Shown in pieces: positions 27,813 to 38,194 of a DNA stretch of 64,000 nt. The translations under genes and the position numbers were made by a program. The notes below the pieces were generated by a model. That model saw only the letters and a list, made by a program, of their open reading frames with translations, searched no databases and was not told the DNA's origin. Where the stretch lies: contig JAIUNV010000004.1 of NCBI GenBank assembly GCA_020161435.1, positions 310,001 to 374,000 on the forward strand. Direction: 5' to 3'. Position 1 is the first letter of the stretch. Each line of letters begins with the position of its first letter. The DNA comes from Bacteroidota bacterium. GTDB taxonomy: Bacteria; Bacteroidota; Bacteroidia; Chitinophagales; Chitinophagaceae.

Positions 27813-28106
27813 GATAAAAGGATTAGCGTTGAGGTGGTAAAGATAGGGGCGCAACGGTTGTTCAATTGCAGTAAAAAATACATGTGATTCTATTAAACAA
27901 CGGAGAACCTCTTTTAAGACAAGTTGTTGAGTTGAAATGTATAACGTTGAAAATCCTGATTTATGTCATGCTTCAACGTTTGCATAAAAAAGAAAGGGTA
28001 TAAACTTCGTAAACGGGCCGATTTTATCGGCGGGCAATGAAGATACATCCCTACTTTTGCGGCGCCTTGCAACATTGCAAGTATTGCCGAACTACAAGCT
28101 TACGAT
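27813..28106. promoter_or_regulatory. Divergent promoter region between the barrel protein and sdhCAB
   Basis: 294 bases without a gene. TACTTTTG at 28052-28059 matches the Bacteroidota -7 element TAnnTTTG and lies 48 bases before the sdhC ATG. A clear -33 TTTG is not at the usual distance. Two related strings, AACGTTGAA (27952-27960) and TTCAACGTTTG (27973-27983), form an interrupted inverted repeat that could be an operator. I see no small gene here. Confidence 0.5.
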
Positions 28107-28820
28107 ATGACCTGGAAACAAGCGTTTACTTCTTCGATTGGCAAGAAACTCGTGATGGGACTCACGGGACTTTTCCTGATTGTTTTTTTGATTGTACACG
28201 TAGGTATCAACGCCTGCATTTTTGCCGACCTTAATGTGCCCGTGTGGCCTTTCGACCCCAGTGATGACGGCGCTATTTTCAACAAGGCAGCGCATTTTAT
28301 GGGCAGCACCATTTTAATCCGCATACTCGAAGTGGGATTGTTTGCCGGTATCATTCTGCACATTGTGCAGGGCCTGATGCTGGAAGCCAGCAACCGCAGC
28401 AAGCGGAAACAGGGCTACGCAGTACAGTTGGGTGGCCGCGGCAGCAAATGGTACAGCCGTGCCATGGGTTTGCTGGGTACCCTCATCATGATTTTCCTGA
28501 TTTTGCACCTGGCTCATTTTTGGGTAAAGGCCCGCATTACCGGAAGCGACGACATGCCCGAAGTAGAAGGCATGCACAACATGTTTAACCTGATGAAAGT
28601 AACCTTTAGTGAACTGTGGGTAGTGATTGTATATGTGCTGGCTTGTATTTCGCTGGCGTATCACCTGCAGCATGGTTTCCAGAGTGCTTTCCGCACATTG
28701 GGTGTACACAACAACAAGTGGATGACGATTGTACAAAGCATTGGTGTGGGTTACTCCATTCTGGTGCCGTTGTTGTTTGCCCTCATGCCCATTGCCATGT
28801 ATTTGGGTTGGGTAGGCTAA
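28107..28820 (+). CDS. sdhC: Succinate dehydrogenase cytochrome b subunit
   Basis: 237 residues with five hydrophobic segments, the single-subunit diheme cytochrome b type (Bacteroidota/Wolinella FrdC class). Candidate heme histidines lie in LIVHVGIN, GIILHIVQG, ILHLAHFWV and LAYHLQHGF. It anchors SdhA and SdhB in the inner membrane and reduces menaquinone. First gene of sdhCAB. Confidence 0.94.
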   Translation: MTWKQAFTSSIGKKLVMGLTGLFLIVFLIVHVGINACIFADLNVPVWPFDPSDDGAIFNKAAHFMGSTILIRILEVGLFAGIILHIVQGLMLEASNRSKRKQGYAVQLGGRGSKWYSRAMGLLGTLIMIFLILHLAHFWVKARITGSDDMPEVEGMHNMFNLMKVTFSELWVVIVYVLACISLAYHLQHGFQSAFRTLGVHNNKWMTIVQSIGVGYSILVPLLFALMPIAMYLGWVG

Positions 28821-28939
28821 TGCCGGGATGTGCAATGCTGTTGAAGTGAGTGACACAACCGGAGCTACATAGTAGCACAACTGCTGGTTTCAAAAAAGAA
28901 TAGAAACAATTTAGAACACAAATCATTTATACGAACGAT

Positions 28940-30913
28940 ATGCTGAACGCAAAAATTCCTGCCGGACCGCTCGACAAAAAGTGGACATCGTATAAAAGCA
29001 CTTGTAAGCTGGTAAACCCGGCTAACAAACGCAAACTGGAAATTGTAGTGGTAGGTACCGGCCTGGCTGGTGCCAGTGCTGCTGCTGCCCTTGGCGAACT
29101 GGGCTACAAAGTGAAGGCTTTCTGCTTTCAGGATAGCCCCCGCCGTGCCCACAGTATTGCGGCACAGGGTGGTATCAACGCTGCCAAAAACTACCAAAAC
29201 GATGGCGACAGTGTGTACCGCTTGTTTTACGATACCATTAAGGGTGGCGACTACCGTGCCCGTGAAGGCAATGTGCATCGCCTGGCCGAAGTGAGTGGTG
29301 CCATCATTGACCAGTGCGTGGCGCAGGGTGTGCCTTTTGCCCGTGAATATGGCGGCTTGCTGAGCAACCGTTCGTTTGGTGGTACACAGGTACAACGTAC
29401 GTTTTATGCAGCCGGCCAAACGGGTCAGCAGTTGTTGCTGGGTGCCTACAGTGCGTTGGAACGCCAGGTAGCACTGGGTAATGTAACTATGTACAACCGC
29501 CACGAAATGCTGGATGTGGTTGTGGTAGACGGCAAAGCCCGTGGTATCATTGCCCGTGACCTGGTGAGTGGCAAACTGGAACGCCACTTTGGCCATGCCG
29601 TACTGCTGTGCAGCGGTGGCTATGGCAACGTATTTTATTTGAGCACAAACGCCATGGGCAGCAACGTAACTGCCGCCTGGAAAGCGCATAAAAAAGGTGC
29701 CTTCTTTGGCAATCCCTGCTTTACACAAATTCACCCCACTTGTATTCCTGTAAGTGGCGACCACCAGAGCAAACTCACCCTGATGAGTGAATCGCTCCGC
29801 AACGACGGTCGTATCTGGGTGCCCAAAAAGCAAAACGATACCCGCAAGGCTTCCGATATTCCTGAAGAGGAGCGTGACTACTACCTGGAGCGTCGCTATC
29901 CTGCTTTTGGTAACCTGGTACCACGTGATGTGGCCAGCCGTGCTGCCAAAGAGCGTTGCGATGCCGGCTATGGTGTAGGTAGCAGCAAGCAGGCGGTGTA
30001 CCTCGATTATGCCGATGCCATTAAGCGCTACGGTAAAATTGAAGCTGGTAAAAAAGGTCTCGACCATGCCAGCGAAGCCGAAATTATTGCCCTCGGTAAA
30101 GAAGTGGTGAAAGAGAAATACGGTAACCTCTTCGATATGTATGAAAAGATTACCGGTGAAAACCCTTACGAAACACCAATGCGCATTTACCCCGCGGTAC
30201 ACTACACCATGGGTGGCCTGTGGGTAGACTACGAACTGATGACCAACGTGCCCGGTTTGTATGCTTTGGGTGAAGCCAACTTTAGCGACCACGGTGCCAA
30301 CCGCCTCGGTGCATCGGCGCTGATGCAGGGCCTGGCCGATGGTTACTTCGTAATTCCTTACACTTTGGGCAACTACCTGGCTGACGATATTCATACCAAG
30401 CCGCTGCCCGAAGATCATCCGGCATTTGTGGAAGCTGAGAAAGCCGTAGCCGATCGCATTCAACAACTGATGAGTATCAAGGGAACCAAAACTGTGGAAA
30501 GCTTCCACAAGCGTTTGGGTAAAATCATGTGGGACAAGTGCGGTATGGCTCGTAACGCTGAGGGATTGAAGCAAGCGATTGCAGAAATTCAACAGCTGAA
30601 AAAAGAATTCTGGAGCGATGTAAAAATCCCCGGTGAAATCAACGAGCTGAACCCTGAACTGGACAAGGCCAACCGTGTAGCCGACTTTATAGAGCTGGGT
30701 GAACTGATGTGTATTGATGCACTCAACCGCAACGAAAGCTGTGGTGGTCACTTCCGCGAAGAAAGCCAGACCCCAGAAGGTGAAGCACAACGCGACGATG
30801 CCAACTACATGTACGTAGCCGCCTGGGAATACAAAGGAGACCACCAGTGGGAACTGCACAAAGAAGTGCTGGACTACGAAGTGGTTAAACCAAGCCAAAG
30901 AAGCTACAAGTAA
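28940..30913 (+). CDS. sdhA: Succinate dehydrogenase/fumarate reductase flavoprotein subunit
   Basis: 657 residues. The FAD-binding [20 protein letters not shown], the flavin-attachment region [20 protein letters not shown], and the active-site ARG region ([36 protein letters not shown]) are all present. It oxidises succinate to fumarate. It follows sdhC by 119 bases. The opposite strand has an open frame nearly as long (28865-30898), which is a codon-bias artefact. Confidence 0.97.
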   Translation: MLNAKIPAGPLDKKWTSYKSTCKLVNPANKRKLEIVVVGTGLAGASAAAALGELGYKVKAFCFQDSPRRAHSIAAQGGINAAKNYQNDGDSVYRLFYDTIKGGDYRAREGNVHRLAEVSGAIIDQCVAQGVPFAREYGGLLSNRSFGGTQVQRTFYAAGQTGQQLLLGAYSALERQVALGNVTMYNRHEMLDVVVVDGKARGIIARDLVSGKLERHFGHAVLLCSGGYGNVFYLSTNAMGSNVTAAWKAHKKGAFFGNPCFTQIHPTCIPVSGDHQSKLTLMSESLRNDGRIWVPKKQNDTRKASDIPEEERDYYLERRYPAFGNLVPRDVASRAAKERCDAGYGVGSSKQAVYLDYADAIKRYGKIEAGKKGLDHASEAEIIALGKEVVKEKYGNLFDMYEKITGENPYETPMRIYPAVHYTMGGLWVDYELMTNVPGLYALGEANFSDHGANRLGASALMQGLADGYFVIPYTLGNYLADDIHTKPLPEDHPAFVEAEKAVADRIQQLMSIKGTKTVESFHKRLGKIMWDKCGMARNAEGLKQAIAEIQQLKKEFWSDVKIPGEINELNPELDKANRVADFIELGELMCIDALNRNESCGGHFREESQTPEGEAQRDDANYMYVAAWEYKGDHQWELHKEVLDYEVVKPSQRSYK

Positions 30914-30990
30914 ACAATTTGGAAATGTGGTAAAGAGCTAATTCAAAATGCTCGAAGCAACATTTTCAAATTTTCAAATCTTCAAATTGT
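30913..30990. repeat. Period-8 repeat and flanking inverted repeat between sdhA and sdhB
   Basis: Three 8-base units TTTTCAAA, TTTTCAAA, TCTTCAAA occupy 30963-30986. ACAATTTG at 30913-30920 and CAAATTGT at 30983-30990 form an 8-bp inverted repeat around the interval. The element starts at the sdhA stop, as do other repeats in this window at gene 3' ends. Confidence 0.55.
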
Positions 30991-31008
30991 CACATTCATT
31001 GTTAGCTT

Positions 31009-31770
31009 ATGGAACATTATAATATGAATCTCAACCTGAAAGTATGGCGTCAAAAGAATGCGCAAACTCAGGGTGGTTTTGAAACATATCAGGTAAAAAA
31101 CATTTCTTCAGAAATGAGCTTTCTGGAAATGATTGATGTGCTCAACGAAGAGTTGATTGCTGAGGGCAAAGACCCGATTGCATTCGACCACGATTGCCGC
31201 GAAGGCATCTGTGGTATGTGCTCTTTGTACATCGATGGTCGTCCGCACGGCCCTTGGGAGCAAAACACTACCTGCCAGCTGCACATGCGTGCCTACAAAG
31301 ATGGCGACACCATCACCATTGAGCCCTGGAGAGCCGGTGCTTTCCCGGTGCTGAAGGATTTGATGGTAGACCGTAGCGCATTCGACCGCATTATTCAGGC
31401 TGGTGGTTTCATTAGCGTAAACACCGGTAATGCTGTGGATGCCAACGCACTGCCCATTGAAAAAGATAAAGCTGACGCATCATTTGCCGCAGCAGCTTGT
31501 ATTGGTTGTGGTGCTTGTGTAGCTGCTTGTAAAAACAGTTCTGCTATGCTGTTTACTTCTGCCAAAGTAACGCAACTCGCATTGCTGCCACAGGGTGCTC
31601 CCGAACGTAAATCACGTGCCCTCAACATGATTGCACAAATGGATAAGGAAGGCTTTGGTGCATGTACCAATACCGGTGCCTGCGAAGCTGTTTGCCCCAA
31701 AGGCATCAGCCTCACCAACATTGCCCGCCTCAATCAGGAGTATCTCGGCGCAGCGTTGACTGTTAACTAA
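31009..31770 (+). CDS. sdhB: Succinate dehydrogenase iron-sulfur subunit
   Basis: 253 residues. The N-terminal 2Fe-2S domain has [19 protein letters not shown] and a final Cys in TCQLHM. The C-terminal domain has [13 protein letters not shown] for 4Fe-4S and [15 protein letters not shown] for the 3Fe-4S or 4Fe-4S clusters. It carries electrons from SdhA to SdhC. It converges on the GNAT gene with only 22 bases between them. Confidence 0.96.
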   Translation: MEHYNMNLNLKVWRQKNAQTQGGFETYQVKNISSEMSFLEMIDVLNEELIAEGKDPIAFDHDCREGICGMCSLYIDGRPHGPWEQNTTCQLHMRAYKDGDTITIEPWRAGAFPVLKDLMVDRSAFDRIIQAGGFISVNTGNAVDANALPIEKDKADASFAAAACIGCGACVAACKNSSAMLFTSAKVTQLALLPQGAPERKSRALNMIAQMDKEGFGACTNTGACEAVCPKGISLTNIARLNQEYLGAALTVN

Positions 31771-31792
31771 TCGAAGAAATAACGCACTGCGA

Positions 31793-32287
31793 TTATAAGG
31801 CTTTCATCATTTGGATGGCACAACCGAAATGGCCCGTTTGGCCCATCGGTCCATCCAGATAATGGAAGCCATTTTTTTCGTACATAGGTATAGCCCGGTT
31901 AAGCTCTGGCATGGTTTCGAGATACATGTGCGTATAGCCGAGCTCTTTCGCTTTTGCAAAACAGGTATGCAGCAATCGCTGGCCTAATCCGAGTCCACGG
32001 GCATTGGCATGCAAATACATTTTTACTAACTCGCAGGTGCCTTCTGGCAAACCTTTGGTGGGAAAGATACCGGCGCCACCCAATAGTTGTTCGTTGTGTG
32101 TGGCAATGAAATACCATGAGCCCGGCGTTGATTGAAACAGTTCATACAAGTGATCAGTCTCTTTATCGTAATACACCGTGCCCGGATGGTTGGCACCAAA
32201 CTCTTCCAATGAAGTACGAATGATGCGGGCAATGGCAGCATTGTCTGCAGGGGCTATGTCGCGGATGATGACGTCTGATAATTGCAT
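31793..32287 (-). CDS. GNAT family N-acetyltransferase
   Basis: 164 residues from ATG 32287. The acetyl-CoA motif is ARGLGLGQRLLHTCF (R-x-x-G-x-G form) and the C-terminal ending is RAIPMYEKNGFHYLDGP, typical of GNAT folds. The substrate is unknown. Divergent from the FAD/Fe-S dehydrogenase gene with 69 bases between starts. Confidence 0.88.
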   Translation of the reverse strand: MQLSDVIIRDIAPADNAAIARIIRTSLEEFGANHPGTVYYDKETDHLYELFQSTPGSWYFIATHNEQLLGGAGIFPTKGLPEGTCELVKMYLHANARGLGLGQRLLHTCFAKAKELGYTHMYLETMPELNRAIPMYEKNGFHYLDGPMGQTGHFGCAIQMMKAL

Positions 32288-32356
32288 GCTCAAAAATACA
32301 TGTGTCGGCCCATTCATTCAGCTACGATAAAGTACCTTCATGGCTCATTTACTATC

Positions 32357-35158
32357 ATGCCAACCACCGATCAGATACTGCTTCAAATATTACCGGCTAC
32401 TCAGTTTTCTACCAGGCTCATCGATCGCATTTCTTATGCTTCTGATGCCGGGTTTTATCAGCTCATTCCGCAGGCAGTATTGTTTCCGGCAACGGTGGAA
32501 GATGTACAACATATTTTCGAATTGGCACAGCAGCAATTGGTGCCCGTTGTGTTTCGGGCAGGTGGCACCAGCCTCAGCGGACAGGCTATTACGGATGGTT
32601 GGCTGGTCGACATCAGCAAGCATTGGCGGGGGATACAGGTGCATGCTTCCAAACAAGCAGTAACTGTACAGCCGGGCATCACCGGAGGTATGGTGAATCA
32701 TTACCTGAAAAAGCACAGCCAAAAAATTGGTCCCGATCCGGCGAGTATCAATGCGGCTATGATGGGCGGCATCATCAGCAACAATGCATCGGGTATGTGC
32801 TGTGGTGTAAAGGATAATTCTTATCACACCATCGAGCACGTTCATTTTGTATTGCCCGATGGACAGCGATACCATACCGCAGATGCCAGCGATTATGAAA
32901 GGTTTCAGCAAGAGCAATCAACACTTGCTACAACACTTACCGAACTACGGCAGCAAATACTGAACAATGATGCATTGCTGCAGCGTATCCGGCACAAGTA
33001 TCTCACAAAGAATACCGTTGGTTATTCACTCAATGCCTTGGTAGATTATGAGCATCCGCTCGACATATTTGCGCACCTGTTGGTGGGTGGTGAAGGCACA
33101 CTGGCATTCATTGCAGAAGCAACGCTACGTACCATTGCTGATAAGCCCTACAAGGCAGCAGCCATGCTATATTTTCCCAATTTGTACGAAGCATGCTCGG
33201 CTATTGTACCCCTGAAAGAAACCGGCGCCGAAGCGTTGGAACTCATGGACAGGGCTTCGCTGAAATCAGTAGAACACTTACCTGGATTACCCGATTTTTT
33301 TACCCAGTTACCAGATGGTGCGGCAGCCTTACTCTGCGAGTATCAAACTGAGGATGCAGCTGCATTGGAAGGCTTGCTGGCTAATGCCAATATGGTATTG
33401 CAACAGTTGCCATTACTGCATCCCGCAGCATTTACCACACAAGAAAAAGAACGCAATTTTTACTGGAAGCTGCGCAAAGGTATGTTCCCGAGTGTGGGGG
33501 CTGTAAGGCAGCGTGGCACCACGGTTATTCTCGAAGACATCACTTTCCCAGTGGCTAAACTGGCCGATGGATTGGTGGATGTACAACAGTTGTTTACAAA
33601 GTATGGCTATCACAATGCCATCATTTTCGGTCATGCAAAAGATGGCAATATTCACTTTGTGATTACACAACTCCTCGATACCGAAAGCGAAGTAAAACGC
33701 TATGATGCGTTTATGCGGGAAGTAGTTTCGCTGGTGGTCAATAAATACGATGGCGCATTAAAAGGCGAACATGGCACGGGCCGCAATATGGCACCTTTTA
33801 TTGAAGCAGAGTGGGGTGGCGAAGCATATCGCATCATGCAGCAAATCAAACATGCTGCCGATCCAAAAGGGTTACTCAATCCCGGTGTTATTATCAATGC
33901 CAGTAAGCAGGCACATATCGAACACCTGAAAGATTTGCCACAGGTAGAACAGGAAGTAGACAAATGCATTGAGTGTGGTTTTTGCGAAGTAAACTGCCCC
34001 AGCCGCGATGTAACCATGACGCCACGCCGACGCATTGTAGCCCGCAGGGCTTTACAGCGGTTGCAACATCAAGACCAACAACAATTACTGAAAGAGCTGC
34101 AGTCATCTTTTCAGTACGATGGTTTGGATACCTGCGCCACGGATGGTTTGTGTGCTACCGATTGTCCGGTGGATATCAATACCGGTGAGCTGGTGAAACG
34201 CTTGCGGCATGAGCAGCATGGTCGCATGGGCAATGCCATCGCCGGTTGGATGGCTCGTCATTTCGGATTCGTTGCTACATCGGCACGGTTTATTATTGCT
34301 GCTCTTTCATTGTTGGATAAAGTGAAATTGGTCAGTGGTATCAGTCGTGGTATACGGAAAATCATTCCCATAATGCCCGTGTGGATGCATGGCTTGAAAG
34401 CCGCCAAACGATTACCGAAAGCGAATCCGGCGCAACCCGATGCGGTGTATTTTTCTTCCTGCATCAACCGGGTGATGGCGCATGGCGATGAACCAAAATC
34501 TTTGCAGCAATCGATGCTCGATGTATGCCGGCAGGCTGGTGTACAGTTGTTGATGCCGGAAGGGTTAAGCAGTCAATGTTGCGGTCAGCCCTTTAGCAGC
34601 AAGGGGTACGTAGGAGCCAGTCAGCAATTGTTGCAAGAGGCGGTAACTGCTTTGTGGCAATGGACTGATAAAGGACGGCTTCCTGTTGTGTGTGATTTCT
34701 CTTCATGCACCTATACGTTTTTGCAAAACGGCAAGCACTTGCCCGAACCGTATTTACAACAGTGGCGACAGCTACAAATGCTGGATAGTGTGGCTTTTTT
34801 GCAACAGACGGTTTTGCCCAAGCTACAGCTCAATCCCAAGCAAGAACCCGTAGTGCTGCATCCAGCCTGTGCAGTTACCAAGTTGGGATTGAATGATGCA
34901 TTCGTGCAATTGGCCAAAGCCTGTGCGCCAAAAGCGGAAGTGCCTGCCGGTGCGGGCTGCTGCGGCATGGCCGGCGACCGTGGTTTTCTGGTGCCCGAAT
35001 TAGTAGAAGGCGCCACCGCACAAGAACTCAAATCCGCTGCGCAAATACAAAGCCGTGAAGGCTATTCATCTTCTACCACCTGTGAACTGGCTTTGTCGCA
35101 CCACAGCGATATCGATTACAAGCACATCGTGTATTTGCTGGATGAGGTGAAGGAGTAG
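32357..35158 (+). CDS. FAD-binding and (Fe-S)-binding D-2-hydroxyacid dehydrogenase (D-lactate/glycolate type)
   Basis: 933 residues from ATG 32357. Domains: FAD-binding PCMH module (FRAGGTSLSGQAI, GPDPASINAAMMGGIISNNASG), FAD-oxidase C-terminal module (IFGHAKDGNIHFV, GEHGTGRNMAPF), two 4Fe-4S motifs (CIECGFCEVNCPSRD, CATDGLCATDCPVD) and two CCG motifs (SQCCGQPFSSKG, AGCCGMAGDRG). It looks like a GlcD-GlcF fusion, related to E. coli YdiJ and D-lactate dehydrogenases. Electrons likely go to menaquinone through a membrane partner. D-lactate is the likely substrate, but D-2-hydroxyglutarate or glycolate is possible. Confidence 0.9.
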   Translation: MPTTDQILLQILPATQFSTRLIDRISYASDAGFYQLIPQAVLFPATVEDVQHIFELAQQQLVPVVFRAGGTSLSGQAITDGWLVDISKHWRGIQVHASKQAVTVQPGITGGMVNHYLKKHSQKIGPDPASINAAMMGGIISNNASGMCCGVKDNSYHTIEHVHFVLPDGQRYHTADASDYERFQQEQSTLATTLTELRQQILNNDALLQRIRHKYLTKNTVGYSLNALVDYEHPLDIFAHLLVGGEGTLAFIAEATLRTIADKPYKAAAMLYFPNLYEACSAIVPLKETGAEALELMDRASLKSVEHLPGLPDFFTQLPDGAAALLCEYQTEDAAALEGLLANANMVLQQLPLLHPAAFTTQEKERNFYWKLRKGMFPSVGAVRQRGTTVILEDITFPVAKLADGLVDVQQLFTKYGYHNAIIFGHAKDGNIHFVITQLLDTESEVKRYDAFMREVVSLVVNKYDGALKGEHGTGRNMAPFIEAEWGGEAYRIMQQIKHAADPKGLLNPGVIINASKQAHIEHLKDLPQVEQEVDKCIECGFCEVNCPSRDVTMTPRRRIVARRALQRLQHQDQQQLLKELQSSFQYDGLDTCATDGLCATDCPVDINTGELVKRLRHEQHGRMGNAIAGWMARHFGFVATSARFIIAALSLLDKVKLVSGISRGIRKIIPIMPVWMHGLKAAKRLPKANPAQPDAVYFSSCINRVMAHGDEPKSLQQSMLDVCRQAGVQLLMPEGLSSQCCGQPFSSKGYVGASQQLLQEAVTALWQWTDKGRLPVVCDFSSCTYTFLQNGKHLPEPYLQQWRQLQMLDSVAFLQQTVLPKLQLNPKQEPVVLHPACAVTKLGLNDAFVQLAKACAPKAEVPAGAGCCGMAGDRGFLVPELVEGATAQELKSAAQIQSREGYSSSTTCELALSHHSDIDYKHIVYLLDEVKE

Positions 35159-35163
35159 GGAAC

Positions 35164-35281
35164 GAGTTTACGAGTTCACAAGTTCCAGAGTTCAAAAGTT
35201 GGTAGGTTGGAAAGTTGCTAGGTTGAAAACACGTATTTCCTGTATTCAAATCAGAAATCAGAAATCGTACATCAGCAATCC
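35164..35281. repeat. Two adjacent degenerate tandem repeats (period 8 then period 7)
   Basis: At 35164-35227 eight consecutive 8-base units follow the pattern RAGTTNNN (GAGTTTAC, GAGTTCAC, AAGTTCCA, GAGTTCAA, AAGTTGGT, AGGTTGGA, AAGTTGCT, AGGTTGAA). At 35250-35281 four 7-base units follow ATCAGAA (ATCAGAA, ATCAGAA, ATCGTAC, ATCAGCA). The pair fills the gap between the dehydrogenase stop (35158) and the MFS stop (35285). Confidence 0.8.
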
Positions 35282-35284
35282 ATT

Positions 35285-36517
35285 TTAGTATTTCAGCTTT
35301 CGCAGCTTTGGGGCTTTTACCCAGCTTACGCCCACTACCAGCAGTGTCATACAACCGCCGAAAATAACGGAGGTAACAGTGCCCATCAATCGGGCTGCAA
35401 TGCCGCTTTCAAACTGGCCCAACTCATTACTGCTGTTGATGAACATACTGTTGACAGAACTAACTCTGCCCCGCATATCATCGGGTACATAGAGTTGCAA
35501 AATAGTACTCCGGATGACCACACTAATGCCATCAAACACACCACTGATGAGCAAAATGAAAAACGATAACCAGTAGTTTCGGCTAAGGGCAAAAGCAATC
35601 ATGCAGAGACCAAAACCTGCCACACACATCAGCATAATGCGGCCCTGATTTTTGGTGAGCGGCATACGGGCCATTACAAACAACACCATTACGGTACCCA
35701 TGCCCTGTGCGGCTTTCAGCAATCCCATGCCCGTAGCATCTACATGTAAAATATCTTTGGCAAATACGGGCAGCATAGCCACGGCACCACCAAACAACAC
35801 AGCAAACATATCTACACTTAAAGCACTCAATACTTCTTTGGTTTTCCACACATAACGCAAGCCGTCTTTCACACTTTCCCAGGTACGTTGTTGCATATTG
35901 CTGTGCTGTGCCGGCAGGTTCGGTAGTTTGCTTACCAATGCAGCAGCCAGTATGAGCAACGAAACAGAAATGGCAAACATGAACGTAAGGCTGATTTGTG
36001 CAATCAGTAATCCTGCTATCACTGGCCCGCCAACTGCAGCCATGGTCCATGCAGTGCTGCTGAGCGTAACGGCTTTGGGTAAATCAGCTTTATCATTGAT
36101 CAGTTGTGCTACAATGCTGTGAAAAGTTGGGCCTGTAAAAGCACGAAATACACCCGTGAAAAATACGAGTACATAAATACAAACAGCGGTAGCTTGTACA
36201 CCCAGCGATGACGAAACCCATTGGCTCGATACAATACCCAATCCAATGCTGGCGGTGAGGTAGAGCAGCATGCCCCGCAGCAGCATGTTGCGTTTGTCAC
36301 TGATGTCGATGACATGACCGGCATACAAGGCTAGACTGATGGCAGGCACCACTTCGCTCAGGCCCAGCAAACCCTGCGACAATACATCTCGGGTAAGTTC
36401 GTACAGGTACCATGCAATGCCGGTATTCACCATTTGCATGGCAAAAATGAACGCAAAACGGGCGACCAAAAATGTACGGAGTTGCGGATACTTGTTGAGT
36501 AACGGACCTTTCAGCAT
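35285..36517 (-). CDS. MFS transporter (EntS/MFS_3 type exporter)
   Basis: 410 residues from ATG 36517 (MLKGPLLNKYPQLRTFLVARF); the frame from 36664 adds a hydrophilic, unlikely extension. Twelve hydrophobic segments are visible with family strings GLLGLSEVVPAISLALYAGHVID, RAFTGPTFHSIVAQL and VPDDMRGRVSSVNSMFI. The EntS-like group exports siderophores or drugs. The substrate here is unknown. The gene stands alone. Confidence 0.87.
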   Translation of the reverse strand: MLKGPLLNKYPQLRTFLVARFAFIFAMQMVNTGIAWYLYELTRDVLSQGLLGLSEVVPAISLALYAGHVIDISDKRNMLLRGMLLYLTASIGLGIVSSQWVSSSLGVQATAVCIYVLVFFTGVFRAFTGPTFHSIVAQLINDKADLPKAVTLSSTAWTMAAVGGPVIAGLLIAQISLTFMFAISVSLLILAAALVSKLPNLPAQHSNMQQRTWESVKDGLRYVWKTKEVLSALSVDMFAVLFGGAVAMLPVFAKDILHVDATGMGLLKAAQGMGTVMVLFVMARMPLTKNQGRIMLMCVAGFGLCMIAFALSRNYWLSFFILLISGVFDGISVVIRSTILQLYVPDDMRGRVSSVNSMFINSSNELGQFESGIAARLMGTVTSVIFGGCMTLLVVGVSWVKAPKLRKLKY

Positions 36518-36831
36518 AAGCCCTGCAAAAATAGGGGTTGATACCCGCCGGCATGCTGCAAGTTTGAGCAAGGAAATTAATACACTTATGGGCCCGGCAG
36601 TAGTGCTACTATGAAGCTTCGTTGCGTCGCACACTTCATCGTCCTGTTCTTTACTAAGCTTCAATACAGCACATCCACATCAGGCATAAATAGGGTGCCA
36701 CAAATTCGCAGATTAATACTGAAAAATGCAATCTGTGAATCTGTGGCTATTTTTCTTTCGTTAGAATTATCTGTGATAATCCGTTTCAGCCTGAAAATCC
36801 GCGTCCCATAAAATCGTTTCTTTGAATCACT
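36518..36831. other. Intergenic region between the divergent MFS and GH13 genes, with repeat words
   Basis: 314 bases with no convincing gene. AATCTGTG occurs twice in tandem around 36730-36746, and ATCTGTGATAATCCG follows near 36770-36784, a period-8 word repeat. AAGCTTC (36613-36619) and AAGCTTCA (36657-36664) flank a GC-rich stretch at 36615-36650. Promoters for both genes should be here, but I found no full TTTG/TAnnTTTG pair. Confidence 0.5.
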
Positions 36832-38103
36832 ATGTCTACAAGCAATTTTTCACCAGTCGACTGGTGTCAGCATACCAATATTTACGAGGTCAACGTGCGG
36901 CAATACACTGCCGAAGGAACCTTTGCTGCTTTTGGCCAACACCTGCCAAGGCTTGCTGCTATGGGAGTAGAAACACTTTGGTTCATGCCCATTACACCCA
37001 TTGGTGTACCCAAGCGGTTGGGCACATTGGGCAGTTACTACGCATGCAGCAGTTATGTGCAAACCAACCCCGAGTTTGGTACCATTGATGATTTCAAAAC
37101 ATTGGTCCATCAGGCGCATGCATTGGGCATGAAAGTGATTATCGATTGGGTGGCCAACCACACTGGCTACGGCCATGAGTGGATGGATGGCCGCAGACGA
37201 GATTATTACGACCTCAGCCCGAGTGGCAATTTTCAGGAGCGTAACGGTTGGGAAGATGTAGCCGACCTCGACTATGGCAACAACGACATGCGCCGCGAAA
37301 TGATGGAGAGCATGCAGTTTTGGGTGAAAACTTGTGACATCGATGGCTTTCGCTGCGATATGGCGCATTTGGTGCCACTCGATTTTTGGCTCGAAGCCCG
37401 CCATCATTGCGATGCGGTAAAACCGCTGTTTTGGTTGGCCGAAACAGAAAACGAAGCCTATCATGCGGCATTCGATGCCAGCTATGCATGGGAGTGGATG
37501 CATACCACCGAAAAGTTTTTTACATCCACACAAACCAACACCATACTCGATGCGGTGCTGAGTAAATACGAGGACCGTTATCCCAAGCTATCTTTCAAAA
37601 TGTTCTTCACCAGCAACCACGATGAAAACAGCTGGAACGGAACCGAGTGGGAAAAGTATGGTGCAGCCGCATTGCCATTGTTTGTGCTTGGTGCTACGTG
37701 GTCAGGCATTCCGCTCATTTACTCCGGACAGGAATTGCCGAGTACCAAACGCTTGTCTTTTTTTGATAAGGATGAAATTGCCTGGACCAACGAACTACAG
37801 TTTGCATCATTTTACACTGCATTGCTACAACTGCGCAAACGCAACAAAGCCGCTGGTGGACCCAATGGATCGGGTGCTACTTTTCGATTGCCGGTAAGCA
37901 ACGAAAGAGTGTTTTGTTTTTTGCGCCAGCACCACAACCAGCAGGTATTGGTGCTGCTCAATTTTACCAATGAAACACAATCGTTTTACATGAATGACGA
38001 ACGTATTGCTGAAGGCATAAAAGAAATTTTTACGCAACAATTGTTGCCAAAAGATAGAAAGATTGTATTGCCACCATTCGGTTATCAGGTGTATGAAAAG
38101 TGA
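36832..38103 (+). CDS. GH13 alpha-amylase family enzyme, cytoplasmic
   Basis: 423 residues and no signal peptide. The four GH13 regions are present: VIIDWVANHTG, GFRCDMAHLV (Asp nucleophile), FWLAETEN (Glu acid/base) and FTSNHDENSW (third Asp). There is a short C-terminal beta domain ending FGYQVYEK. A cytosolic amylase or oligo-glucosidase acting on storage glucan or maltodextrin is likely; exact bond specificity cannot be read. No other glucan genes are adjacent. Confidence 0.88.
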   Translation: MSTSNFSPVDWCQHTNIYEVNVRQYTAEGTFAAFGQHLPRLAAMGVETLWFMPITPIGVPKRLGTLGSYYACSSYVQTNPEFGTIDDFKTLVHQAHALGMKVIIDWVANHTGYGHEWMDGRRRDYYDLSPSGNFQERNGWEDVADLDYGNNDMRREMMESMQFWVKTCDIDGFRCDMAHLVPLDFWLEARHHCDAVKPLFWLAETENEAYHAAFDASYAWEWMHTTEKFFTSTQTNTILDAVLSKYEDRYPKLSFKMFFTSNHDENSWNGTEWEKYGAAALPLFVLGATWSGIPLIYSGQELPSTKRLSFFDKDEIAWTNELQFASFYTALLQLRKRNKAAGGPNGSGATFRLPVSNERVFCFLRQHHNQQVLVLLNFTNETQSFYMNDERIAEGIKEIFTQQLLPKDRKIVLPPFGYQVYEK

Positions 38104-38194
38104 TGCATAATGCAATGGCTATAAGTCGCCAATAATTTTCATTCGTGGTATCCGTGACCATCTCATTTAATTCCTGTTATAACCATTCGTGTGT

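Noticed and set aside
28865..30898. A 677-codon open frame antisense to sdhA
   Set aside because: It mirrors sdhA almost exactly, is low in domain-like patterns, and is explained by codon bias of sdhA leaving no stops on the other strand.
35159..35284. CRISPR array
   Set aside because: Units are 8 and 7 bases long with no spacers; this is a short tandem repeat.
36605..36665. Coding extension of the MFS gene to 36664
   Set aside because: The added residues are hydrophilic and precede the conserved start; ATG 36517 fits MFS transporters.
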